In this document: positions 24,825 to 37,400 of the stretch, piece by piece
Layout: each line of letters begins with the position of its first letter
Numbering within the stretch: the first letter of the stretch is position 1
Assembly: GCF_039555335.1 (NCBI RefSeq)
Contig: NC_092636.1
Span: forward strand, 53,809,706-53,873,705
Source of the DNA: Amphiura filiformis
Taxonomy: Eukaryota > Echinodermata > Ophiuroidea > Amphilepidida > Amphiuridae
Direction: 5' to 3'
Length of the DNA: 64,000 bases
Program-made: the position numbers and the translations under genes
Notes under the pieces: model-generated
The model's input: the letters and a program-made list of their open reading frames with translations, nothing else
What the model was told of the DNA's origin: nothing
Databases searched by the model: none

Positions 24825-26700
24825 CCAGAATATGTTTGTTTGTTTGTTTGTCTGTTTGTCTGTCCGCCTCTTTTCTCGGAGACTAGGGGTCGCACGTTCC
24901 TCAAACTTGGTGGGTGGGTGCAGCTTGATATGAGCTAAGTTTATATTTTTTAAGGTCAAAGGTCAACGACCGGGTCAAGTCCAATTGAAGTCTAATTTCA
25001 AATTGCTCCTATGAGCTCAAACTTGGTGGGTGTGTTGACCTTGGACTAACAAATAAAAGTTTCCACGGTGACCTTTTCGTCAGACTTACGGTTAAGAGGT
25101 CATAGGTCAAAAAGGTAGAAATTTCAAATTGCCCCTATGGAGCTGAAACTTGGTGGGTGAGTGGACCTTGGACTAACAAACAAAAGTTTCCACGGTGACC
25201 TTTTTGTCGTAACGGTTAAGAGGTCATAGGTCAAAAAACGTAAAAAATTCATACAGTTGTGTAAGTTCATACGTGCAGGTAGTAAACAAGAAGGAAAAAG
25301 ATTAAAACTTTCAACTGCACTCACCAGGTTATTTTCCCAAATATTTCAGAAGCAACTGGTTCCTTCCTCAGCAGTGGGTGATGGTGTGTGAGATGCTGCT
25401 GAAATCAGTGTTTCTAGAAGAAAAAATTTCAAATTGCTCATAATTATAATGAAGCTCAAACTTTGTGGGTGGGTGTAACTTTGGCCAAAGAAGCTCAGGT
25501 TTGCGTTTGTTAGGTCATCCGTGGTCAAAGGTCAGGTCAAATTTCAAATTGAGGGCGAAAATGAGGTCAAATTGCAAAAAGCTGCAATTGAGCTCAGCTG
25601 TGAGGAAAGTGATCCCAGCCAAAGGACACACCCTGATTCTGAGATCTGCAAAAGCCAATAACCATGATAGCCGAAAACCGCGAAATACGGGTAACCGCCT
25701 ACTAGTCTATATATAAAAATACGCATCGTCTATCTGTCTGTGTGTCTGTCCGCCTATTTTCTCGGAGACTGGGGGTCGCACGTTCCTCAAACTTGGTGGG
25801 TGGGTGCAGCTTGACCCCATACAGAACAAGTTTGTATTGGTTAGTGGGTAAAGGTCACCGAAGGTCATCTAGGGGTCATCTGAGGTCAAATTAGCAAAAA
25901 CTGTCGTATGGGCATGAAACTTGGTGGGTACAGTAAACATTTAAAGCCAAATTTTTTGAAGGTCATTTTGGGGTCATCCGGGGTCATCTGAGGTCAAATA
26001 ACTTTAAACTGTCGTATGGGTATGAAACTTGGTTGGTACAGTAAACATTTAGAACCAAATTTTTTGAAGGTCATTTTGGGGTCATCCAAGGTCACCCAGG
26101 AGTCATCTGAGGTCAAATAACTTAAAACTGTCGTATGGGCATGGGACTTGGTGGGTACAGTCAACATTTAGAGCCAAATTTTTAGAAGGTCATTTCGGGG
26201 TCACCAGGTGTCATCTGAGATCAATTTAGTAAAAACTGTCGAACGGGCATGAAACTTGGTGGAAACAGTCACCATTTCGAGCCAAATTTTGGGAAGGTCA
26301 TTTAGGGGTCACCAGGGGTCATATGAGGTCAAATAAGTAAAAATTGTCGGATGGGCATGAAACTTCGTGGTACAGTCACAATCAGCCAGGTAATCACGCC
26401 CAGCCGAGAACCGCCAAATACGGGTAACCGCCTAGTCTATATAATAATACGCATCGTCTATCTGTCTGTCTGTGTGTCTGTCATTTTCGGGTCATCAAGG
26501 GGTCAGCTGAGGTCAAATTAGTAAATACTGTCGTATGGGCATGAAACTTTGTGTGTACAGTCAACATTTAGAGCCAAATTTTTGGAAGGTCATTTTCTGG
26601 TCACCAGGGTCATCTGAGGTCAATTTAGTAAAAACTGTCGAACGGGCATGAAACTTGGTGGGTATAGTCACCATTTCGAGCCAAATTTTGGGAAGGTCAT
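24825..26700. repeat. Dispersed tandem-repeat element with GGTCA-rich units
   Basis: Two sub-blocks start alike with (TGTC)n, then TTTCTCGGAGACT.GGGGTC, GCACGTTCCTCAAACTTGG and TGGGTGGGTGCAGCTTGA. The second (25720 on) continues in about seven diverged units of 105-125 bp, each with TGTCGTATGGGCATGAAACT, AGCCAAATTTT and GGGGTCATC...GAGGTCAAAT. ACCGCGAAATACGGGTAACC recurs at 25676 and 26408. Non-coding. Confidence 0.8.
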
Positions 26701-28071
26701 TTAGGGGTGGTCTTCCTATAATAAACGCAAATTTATTACCACGTGATAATATTAATCCAACGAGCGAGCGAATTGTCCGCTACGGTCGACTAATCCAATC
26801 GATAATGACGCTATTGACATGTACGGGCGGAGCTCCACTGACTGAGGTTTGGGGTATTTTTCACTGGTTTGCTGTCATTTACTCATCAAGGCGGTCCATC
26901 GTTATTATAAGGATTATGCTAATGATTTAAAGATTGGCATGTAGAGAATAAACCATACTTGAATGACAGAAAGTGCTAAATTTGTACCTATTACGGTTTT
27001 GTGACACCCCTCTTGCAAATGTGACCAAGCCAGGGCGGCCCGGTGAAACAAAATGTGCATTGGAATAACACGGGAGTTTGGATATAGATGGTATATTTCT
27101 TTTCTCATACAAATGTATGGTCCCCCGTTATTAAAGCTTGTACCGGGTTGAAAATTCAGATATTTTGAAAAGAATAAGTAATTGAAACATGGAGAAAGTA
27201 CTAAAATCATAGCTTTTATACTTTTTCATATGTGACGCTAACTAGTTCATCTCCTATATTTACAACAGCGCTACAAGTAGGGTTCAATTGCCTATTGTGA
27301 GTGCCCCTGTGTTGTGTGCATACATGTAGTTAACAATAACTGCATGATGTCTGGTTCAATTTCTATCGGGCATTTTTGTGTAGCCTATGATGTCAACTAC
27401 CTATGGCCTATTGGGCAAAAGTTGGGACGGAGGCGTGATGGTTTAGGCCCCCTATAATGTATTTTTACTGTATAACCATAGATTTTAAATACCAAATCTA
27501 TGGTATAACATACCTAGGCAGGCTATACTTTTCATAAAAAATGCAACAATCTGATAGATTATTTTATTTCGTATTTGTTCTGATTTAGAGAGCTTCTGAT
27601 AGTATACATATACCAATAGTTCAACTAAATACCATGAATCAAAAACCCAATTTTGTAAAAACAACAAATGCATGGCACATCATGCAGGGCTCGAAAAAGT
27701 GAGGAACTAGGGAAGCTCCTTCCCGGGAAATAAACATATCTCGCGGGAAATCAGATGATGTATTGGGGATGTGTGTGTAGATAGGCCTAGGTGAGGATTT
27801 GAAGAATTAGAATATGGTGAGTTGTCACGTTTAGAATACTTGCAGAGTAATTTGATTGAGTTGATGCATTGGGAATGCTTGTAGGCCCTACTTTGAAATA
27901 GATTATTTGGAGAATCACTGTCCGGTTTCGCCTTCTGCTCGCGCCATCGGCGCCCCTTCCCCCAATCGTATTTGACAAAGACAACAGGATATCGATTTTG
28001 ATAATGACCTGAGTGACTTTTTGAATATCCCACTTTTTCAGTTACTTCGATCTTCATTTTCTTATTTACAG
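26701..28071. other. Upstream of gene 1; no separate gene seen
   Basis: No coding evidence. A pyrimidine-rich tract 28048-28069 ending ACAG at 28071 looks like the acceptor of a 5'-UTR intron of gene 1. TATAAAAG at 28083 lies too close to the ATG to be its TATA box. The first exon and promoter of gene 1 should lie upstream but were not located. Confidence 0.5.
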
Positions 28072-28097
28072 ATTCACTAAAATATAAAAGGACAATC

Positions 28098-28404
28098 ATG
28101 ACACTTTTACTTCGAGGAAGTATTTTGTCAGTCCTCTTGACCCTCATCCTGGCAGACAACCACCCAGCCAACATCGATGATATAGCAGAACAACAAGCTG
28201 ATTTGACTAAGTACATGTTTGAAATGATTGAAGACAAATTATCAGATCAAGAGATGCATCTGGAGGATAAAATTGTAGCTCTTGAGGCCAGGGTGGAGGA
28301 AAAGTTATCAGAGCAAGAGATGTTACTGGAGGTTAAAATTGCTGGTCTTGAGGCTAGAGTGGTGGAAGTCGAATCTAGACCTGTCCCTACTGCTCCCAAC
28401 CAAG
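28098..28404 (+). CDS. Gene 1 coding exon 1: signal peptide and coiled coil
   Basis: Codes residues 1-102 plus one base (phase 1). It opens [19 protein letters not shown], a clear signal peptide, then runs of E/K/L at heptad-like spacing. Residues of the form [20 protein letters not shown] are followed by a second 22-residue copy ([10 protein letters not shown]...), a 66-nt tandem duplication. The exon ends ...PTAPNQ with donor CAAG/GTGAGT at 28405. Its last 34 bases match the unit of the intron 1 repeat array. Reading past the donor gives Gly-Glu-stop, so retention would yield a 104-residue secreted coiled-coil peptide. Confidence 0.85.
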
Positions 28405-31400
28405 GTGAGTGAATCTAGACCTATATATCCCTACTGCTCCCAATCAAGGTGAGTGAATAGACCTGTCCATATACTGCTCCCAATCAAGGTGAGTGAATCT
28501 AGACCTGTCCATACTGCTCCCAATCAAGGTGAGTGAATCTAGGCCTGTCCCTACTGTTCCCAGGTCTAGAGTGAATCTAGACCTGTCCCTACTGCTCCCA
28601 ATCAAGGTGAGTGAATCTAGACATGTCCCTACTGCTCCCAATCAAGGTGAGTGAATCTAGACCTGTCCCTACTGCTCCTAATCAAGGTCAGTGAATCTAG
28701 ACCTGTCCCTACTGCTTCCAATCAAGGTCAGTTAATCTAGACATGTCCCTACTGCTCCCAATCAAGGTCAGTGAATCTAGACATGTCCCTACTGCTCCCA
28801 ATCACGGTGAGTGAATCTAGACCTGTCCCTACTGCTCCCAATCAAGGTGAGTGAATCTAGACCTGTCCCTACTGCTCCCAATCAAGGTGAGTGAATCTAG
28901 ACCTGTCCCTACTGCTCCCAATCAAGGTGAGTGAATCTAGACCTGTCCCTACTGCTCTCAATCAAGGTGAGTGAATCTAGACCTGTCCCTACTGCTCCCA
29001 ATCAAGGTGAGTGAATCTAGACCGGTCCCTACTGCTCCCAATCAAAGTGAGTGAATCTAGACCTGTCCTTACTGCTCCCAATCAAGGTGAGTGAATCTAG
29101 ACCTGTCCCTACTGCTCCCAATCAAGGTCAGTGAATCTAGACCTGTCCCTACTGCTCCCAATCAAGGTCAGTGTATCTAGACCTGTCCATATGCTGCTCC
29201 CATTCAAGGTGAGTGAATCTAGACATGTCCCTACTGCTCCCAATCAAGGTGAGTGAATCTAGACCTGTCCCTACTGCTCCCAATCAAGGTGAGTGAATCT
29301 AGACCTGTCCCTACTGCTCCCAATCAAGGTGAGTGAATCTAGACCTGTCCCTACTGCTCCCAATCAAGGTGAGTGAATCTAGACCTGTCCCTACTGCTCC
29401 CAATCAAGGTGAGTGAATCTAGACCGGTCCCTACTGCTCCCAATCAAAGTGAGTGAATCTAGACCTGTCCTTACTGCTCCCAATCAAGGTGAGTGAATCT
29501 AGACCTGTCACTATGCTGCTCCCAATCAAGGTGAGTGAATCTAGACCTGTCCTTATACTGCTCCCAATCAAAGTGAGTGAATCTAGACCTGTCCCTACTG
29601 CTCCCAATCAAGGTCAGTGAATCTAGACCTGTCCCTACTGCTCCCAATCAAGGTCAGTGAATCTAGACCTGTCCATATGCTGCTCCCATTCAAGGTGAGT
29701 GAATCTAGACATGTCCCTACTGCTCCCAATCAAGGTGAGTGAATCTAGACCTGTCCCTATGCTGCTCCCAATCAAGGGGAGTGAATCTAGACCTGTCCCT
29801 ATACTGCTCCCAATCAAGGTCAGTGAATCTAGACCTGTCCCTACTGCTCCCAATCAAGGTGAGTGAATCTAGACCTATCCCTACTGCTCCCAATCAAGGT
29901 CAGTGAATCTAGACTTGTCCCTACTGCTCCCAATCAAGGTGAGTGAATCTAGGCCTGTCCCTACTGTTCCCAGGTCTAGAGTGAATCTAGACCTGTCCCT
30001 ACTGCTCCCAATCAAGGTGAGTGAATCTAGACATGTCCCTACTGCTCCCAATCAAGGTGAGTGAATCTAGACCTGTCCCTACTGCTCCTAATCAAGGTCA
30101 GTGAATCTAGACCTGTCCCTACTGCTCCCAATCAAGGTCAGTGAATCTAGACATGTCCCTACTGCTCCCAATCAAGGTCAGTGAATCTAGACATGTCCCT
30201 ACTGCTCCCAATCAAGGTCAGTGAATCTAGACCTGTCCCTACTGCTCCCAAACAAGGTCAGTGAATCTAGACCTGTCCCTACTGCTCCCAATCAAGGTGA
30301 GTGAATCTAGACCTGTCCCTACTGCTCCCAATCAAGGTGAGTGAATCTAGACCTGTCCCTACTGCTCCCAATCAAAGTGAGTGAATCTAGACCTGTCCTT
30401 ACTGCTCCCAATCAAGGTGAGTGAATCTAGACATGTCCCTATGCTGCTCCCAATCAAGGTGAGTGAATCTAGACCTGTCCTTATACTGCTCCCAATCAAA
30501 GTGAGTGAATCTAGACCTGTCCCTGCTGCTCCCAATCAAGGTCAGTGAATCTAGACCTGTCCCTACTGCTCCCAATCAAGGTGAGTGAATCTAGACCTGT
30601 CCATATGCTGCTCCCATTCAAGGTGAGTGAATCTAGACATGTCCCTACTGCTCCCAATCAAGGTGAGTGAATCTAGACCTGTCCCTATGCTGCTCCCAAT
30701 CAAGGGGAGTGAATCTAGACCTGTCCCTATACTGCTCCCAATCAAGGTCAGTGAATCTAGACCTGTCCCTACTGCTCCCAATCAAGGTCAGTGAATCTAG
30801 ACCTGTCCCTACTGCTCCCAATCAAGGTGAGTGAATCTAGACCTGTCCCTACTGCTCCCAATCAAGGTCAGTGAATCTAGACCTGTCCCTACTGCTCCCA
30901 ATCAAGGTGAGTGAATCTAGACCTGTCCCTATATTGCTCCCAATCAAGGTCAGTGAATCTAGACCTGTCCCTACTGCTCCCAATCAAGGTGAGTGAATCT
31001 AGACCTGTCCCTATATTGCTCCCAATCAAGGTCAGTGAATCTAGACCTGTCCCTACTGCTCCCAATCAAGGTGAGTGAATCTAGACATGATGCAGTCATG
31101 TCTACAGTAGAATTCATCTCGACCTTTGCAGGACTTAAACCCCATTAAAAGCTATTAAACCAAGATAACACTCATTGAAACAGCTCAACTGATTAAATCG
31201 GATCTTCTCTGGTTGTGCACATGTGTCTGTTTTCAATGTGCGATATCGCAATAAAGCTGGTATTACAGCTTCAGTTGGGTAACCGATTATAAAGGAAACG
31301 GAAGGAAACAATGGTATGTGCACCTTTGTTCACGAAATGAGACAATGCCCTGCTTTTTGTTAACCAGCATTCTTGAAAATGAGCAACATAATGATTGTTG

Positions 31401-34400
31401 ACTTAACACGGTTTGGAAATAATTTCTTCATATTTTTGGTGTTATCTGTCGTTTACATATCCTTCCTAAAACACAAAAGTGCGACCCTCTCCAAACACCT
31501 AAATTAGCTAAAAATTTAGGACATGTTACAAAACTATATTTTCTAGAATTTCATAGAATAGTTTAAATGTAGCTTGTACCGTTTTTTGTGGCATCCTTCA
31601 GAACGGAGCGGTCCGTTACCAATATAGCTCAATATTTTCGGTCAAATCTCCATTCAATTAACACGGGGAGTTGGCTAGCTATGAGCTAGCTATGCTTTGC
31701 CCTCACTCATATTCTACGAAAGTGCGACCCCTTCTGAACATCTAACCTAGCTGTAATTTTAGGTCATGTTAGAGAAATATATTTGCTAGAAGTTTGGAGA
31801 ATGTTAACTAGGCAAATGCAATATACTTCTTCATACACTATTTGTAAAGGTCGCGCGTCAATGGTGAGAGCACTGTGTATATTGTGTATGGGAAAACGGA
31901 CAGTAACTGCAGTATGACCTGTCCCTATGCTGCTCCCAATCAAGGGGAGTGAATCTAGACCTGTCCCTATACTGCTCCCAATCAAAGTGAGTGAATCTAG
32001 ACCTGTCCCCACTGCTCCCAATCAAGGTGAGTGAATCTAGACCTATCCCTACTGCTCCCAATCAAGATGAGTGAATCTAGACCTGTCCCTACTGCTCCCA
32101 ATCAAGGTCAGTGAATCTAGACCTGTCCCTACTGCTCCCAATCAAGGTGAGTGAATCTAGACCTATCCCTACTGCTCCCAATCAAGGTGAGTGAATCTAG
32201 ACCTGTCCCTACTGCTCCCAATCAAGGTCAGTGAATCTAGACCTGTCCCTACTGCTCCCAATCAAGGTGAGTGAATCTAGACCTGTCCCTATATTGCTCC
32301 CAATCAAGGTCAGTGAATCTAGACCTGCCCCTACTGCTCCCAATCAAGGTCAGTGAATCTAGACCTGTCCCTACTGCTCCCAATCAAGGTGAGTAAATCT
32401 AGACATGTCCCTACTGCTCCCAATCAAGGTGAGTGAATCTAGACCTGTCTTTATAATACTGCTCCCAATCAAGGTGAGTGAATCTAGACCTGTCCCTAAA
32501 ATACTGCTCCCAATCAAGGTGGGTGAATCTAGACCTATCCCTACTGCTCCCAATCAAGGTCAGTGAATCTAGACCTGTCCCTACTTCTCCCAATCAAGGT
32601 GAATGAATCTAGACATGTCCCTACTGCTCCCAACCAAGGTCAGTGAATCTAGACCTGTCCCTACTGCTCCCAATCAAGGTGAGTGAATAGACCTTTCCCT
32701 ATACTGCTCCCAATCAAAGTGAGTGAATCTAGACCTGTCCTACTGCTCCCAATCAAGGTGAGTGAATCTAGACATGTCCCTACTGCTCCTATCAAGGTGA
32801 GTGAATCTAGACCTGTCCCTACTGCTCCCAATCAAGGTCAGTGAATCTAGACCTGTCCCTACTGCTCCCAATCAAGGTGAGTGAATCTAGACCTGTCCCT
32901 ACTGCTCCCAATCAAGGTGAGTGAATCTAGACCTGTCCCTACTGCTCCCAATCAAGGTGAATGAATCTAGACCTGTCCCTACTGCTCTCAATCAAGGTGA
33001 GTGAATCTAGACATGTCCCTACTGCTCCCAATCAAGGTGAGTGAATCTAGATCTGTCCCTACTGCTCCCAATCAAGGTGAGTGAATCTAGACCTGTCCCT
33101 ACTGCTCCCAATCAAGGTGAGTGAATCTAGACCTGTCCCTACTGCTCCCAATCAAGATGAGTGAATCTAGATCTGTCCCTACTGCTCCCAATCAAGGTCA
33201 GTGAATCTAGACCTGTCCCTACTGCTCCCAATCAAGGTCAGTGAATCTAGACCTGTCCTACTGATCCCAATCAAGGTCAGTGAATAGACCTGTCCCTATA
33301 CTGCTCCCAATCAAGTTGAGTGAATCTAGACCTATCCCTACCGCTCCTAATCAAGGTCAGTGAATATATACCTGTCCCTACTGCTCCCAATCAAGGTCAG
33401 TGACTCTAGACCTGTCCCTACCGCTCCTAATCAAGGTCAGTGAATCTAGACCTGTCCCTACTGCTCCCAATCAAGGTGAGTGAATCGACCTGTCCCTATG
33501 CTGCTCCCAATCAAGGCGAGTGAATCTAGACCTGTCCCTACTGCTCCCAATCAAGGTCAGTGAATCTAGACCTGTCCTATGCTGCTCCCAATCAAGGTGA
33601 ATGAATCTAGACCTGTCCCTACTGCTCCCAATCAAGGTGAGTGAATCTAGACCTATCCCTACTGCTCCCAATCAAGGTGAATGAATCTAGACATGTCCCT
33701 ACTGCTCCCAATCAAGGTGAGTGAATCTAGACCTGTCCCTACTGCTCTCAATCAAGGTGAGTGAATCTAGACCTGTCCTACTGATCCCAATCAAGGTCAG
33801 TGAATCTAGACCTGTCCTACTGATCCCAATCAAGGTCAGTGAATAGACCTGTCCCTATACTGCTCCCAATCAAGTTGAGTGAATCTAGACCTATCCCTAC
33901 CGCTCCTAATCAAGGTCAGTGAATATATACCTGTCCCTACTGCTCCCAATCAAGGTCAGTGACTCTAGACCTGTCCCTACTGCTCCCAATCAAGGTCAGT
34001 GAATCTAGACCTGTCCCTACTGCTCCCAATCAAGGTCAGTGAATCTAGACCTGTCCCTACTGCTCCCAATCAAGGTGAGTGAATCGACCTGTCCCTATGC
34101 TGCTCCCAATCAAGGCGAGTGAATCTAGACCTGTCCCTACTGCTCCCAATCAAGGTCAGTGAATCTAGACCTGTCCTATATGCTGCTCCCAATCAAGGTG
34201 AATGAATCTAGACATGTCCCTACTGCTCCCAATCAAGGTGAGTGAATCTAGACCTATCCCTACTGCTCCCAATCAAGGTGAATGTATCTAGACCTGTCCC
34301 TACTGCTCCCAATCAAGGTCAGTGTATCTAGACCTGTCCCTACTGCTCCCAATCTAGGTGAGTGAATCTAGATCTGTCCCTATGCTGCTCCCAATCAAGG

Positions 34401-37400
34401 TGAGTGAATCTAGACCTGTCCCCACTGCTCCCAACCAAGGTGAGTGTATCTAGACCTGTCCCTACTGCTCCCAATCAAGGTGAGTGAATCTAGACCTGTC
34501 CCTACTGCTCCCAATCAAGGTGAGTGAATCTAGACCTGTCCCTACTGCTCCCAATCAAGGTGAGTGAATCTAGACCTGTCCCTACTGCTCCCAATCAAGG
34601 TGAGTGAATCTAGACCTGTCCCTACTGCTCCCAATCAAGGTGAGTGAATCTAGACCTGTCCTTATACTGCTCCCAATCAAGGTGAATGAATCTAGACCTG
34701 TCCCTACTGCTCCCAATCAAGGTGAGTGAATCTAGACCTGTCCCTACTGCTCCCAATCAAGGTCAGTGAATCTAGACCTGTCCCTACTGCTCCCAATCAA
34801 GGTCAGTGAATCTAGACCTGTCCCTACTGCTCCCAATCAAGGTGAGTGAATCTAGACCTGTCCTTATACTGCTCCCAATCAAGGTGAATGAATCTAGACC
34901 TGTCCCTACTGCTCCCAATCAAGGTCAGTGAATCTAGACCTGTCCCTATACTGCTCCTAATCAAGGTGAGTGAATCTAGACCTGTCCCTACTGCTCCCAA
35001 TCAAGGTCAGTGAATCTAGACCTGTCCCTACTGCTCCTAATCAAGGTCAGTGAATCTAGACCTGTCCCTACTGCTCCCAATCACGGTGAGTGAATCTAGA
35101 CCTGTCCCTACTGCTCCCAATCAAGGTCAGTGAATCTAGACCTGTCCCTATATTGCTCCCAATCAAGGTCAGTGAATCTAGACCTGTCCCTACTGCTCCC
35201 AATCTAGGTGAGTGAATCTAGATCTGTCCCTATACTGCTCCCAATCAAGGTGAGTGAATCTAGACCTGTCCCTACTGCTCCCAATCAAGGTGAGTGAATC
35301 TAGACCTGTCCCTACTGCTCCCAATCAAGGTGAGTGAATCTAGACCTGTCCCTACTGCTCCCAATCAAGGTGAGTGAATCTAGACCTGTCCCTACTGCTC
35401 CCAATCTAGGTGAGTGAATCTAGATCTGTCCCTATACTGCTCCCAATCAAGGTGAGTGAATCTAGACCTGTCCCCACTGCTCCCAACCAAGGTGAGTGTA
35501 TCTAGACCTGTCCCTACTGCTCCCAATCAAAGTGAGTGAATCTAGACCTGTCCCTACTGCTCCTAATCAAGGTCAGTGAATCTAGACCTATCCCTACTGC
35601 TCCCAATCAAGGTCAGTGAATCTAGACCTGTCCCTACTGCTCCCAATCAAGGTCAGTGAATCTAGACCTGTCCCTACTGCTCCCAATCAAGGTCAGTGAA
35701 TCTAGACCTGCCCCTACTGCTCCCAATCAAGGTCAGTGAATCTAGACCTGTCCCTACTGCTCCCAATCAAGGTGAGTGAATCTAGACCTGTCCCTATACT
35801 GCTCCCAATCAAGGTGAGTGAATCTAGACCTGTCCCTAATTCTATATACTGCTCCCAACCAAGGTGAGTGAATCTAGACCTGTCCCTATATTGCTCCCAA
35901 TCAAGGTGAGTGAATCTAGACCTGTCCCTACTGCTCCCAATCTAGGTGAGTGAATCTGTCTCAATCAACAAAATACTACAATTTAACTGGCAAAACCACC
36001 TAACCCTAAAATATTATGTTTTCTCCGGCCGGCAGAATCACTGATATACAATTCCAAGATATTTAAAATAAGCATAGGATATACTTTAAAACTTGTAAAT
36101 AGTATACTTCAAGGGTATCCCACCCCCAACACACACCCATTCAACCCACCAATGGACTCATAGAATTATCACACGAATCTTTATTAATTTTTTACTTTCA
36201 GGAGGACCGGATGAGCCATCAGATGCGGAGGAACACCTAACTACCCCTAAAGTGATGGAAATGAGGGCAACAACACCCAAGTTACGATTCCGAAGTATGT
36301 GCAATTATGAATCGAGTTCTACGGGATTTTGGGTTTGGTAAAAACGTTTTAATAACATTTAATGTCGGGTTATATAAAGGTCATGAACACGTTTTTAGAA
36401 CGTTTTGTATAAAAACACACTGCAACAACAATTTTAAAATGTCGCAAAATGTTTCTGTAAAATGTTTTTGCAAACCTTTTTTGCCAAATACTTTGACAAC
36501 ACTTAAATTTGTTATCAATAAATTTTCTTGAATGTTATGAAAACGTATTATAACCCGACACGTTTTCTGGAAACCTTTTCTAACCTTCTGCGAATGATGT
36601 TGTCCGTTTCAGATTGCCCCCTCAATGTTGGTCAAAGTCCAGTTTTAACATGTAGGCCTACACTGTGTACACACTGTCTGTTCATACTAACCAGCATGTG
36701 AAATAGTTCAACTTAATTCCACGTCTTTCGTGTATAAATTCATTATTATTCAAACATGATTTTATAATATCCACAACACAGTTCAATAGCAGAGACGACG
36801 CTCACAGAATAACGTAGTTGTCTAATATTCGGTTGTCTCTAATTACTGGTCAGTAGGCCTTTTGGAGGATCTTAGCATCCTCTTTTATGACATTTTTCAG
36901 TAGATATCCATGAAAAAAGCTTATACCAAAAAATTTCAGTTGATTCCGATTTTGCGTTTGCGAGTTATGCATGATTATGTGTATTAGGGCATACACTGCT
37001 CCATAGACAATGTGTTGTAATTTCGTTCTGGTATACCAGAACGAAATTCAAATTAATCGATATTTTTGCTAAACGAATTAATCTGCAAGAAATATTTGGT
37101 ACATGCCTAAACATTATGTAGCCAGAGGTTTCCAGTGGTATAAAAATCTCATTTTTTTTTAGCAAAGTGGGGGGATGAGGCTGTGGATCACGAAATGCCT
37201 TTTATGTAGGTCCATTCCATCTATATCAATTGAATTTTTTACTAGTTTTTACTATGAAAACTTTGATATCTGATAACTGTATTCCTGATGAATCTCTTCA
37301 ATGATTTCTCTTCTTGTTTTCAAAATATCTCAGCGCCCCTTTAATGACATTAGAGAAGTGCGAGTGTTGTCTATAAGGTCTAGTAAAACCTGATAATCTT

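Noticed and set aside
28083-28090. TATAAAAG as the gene 1 TATA box
   Set aside because: Only about 8 bases before the ATG and downstream of a good splice acceptor.
27707-28237. 176-codon minus-strand ORF
   Set aside because: Overlaps gene 1 exon 1 antisense, no domain or coding character seen.
28444-33671. Series of minus-strand ORFs reading [13 protein letters not shown]
   Set aside because: They are the reverse of the 40-bp minisatellite; unit length is not a multiple of three and variants break the frames.
28371-35957. CRISPR-like regular repeat array
   Set aside because: Units are contiguous with no variable spacers, in a eukaryotic intron.
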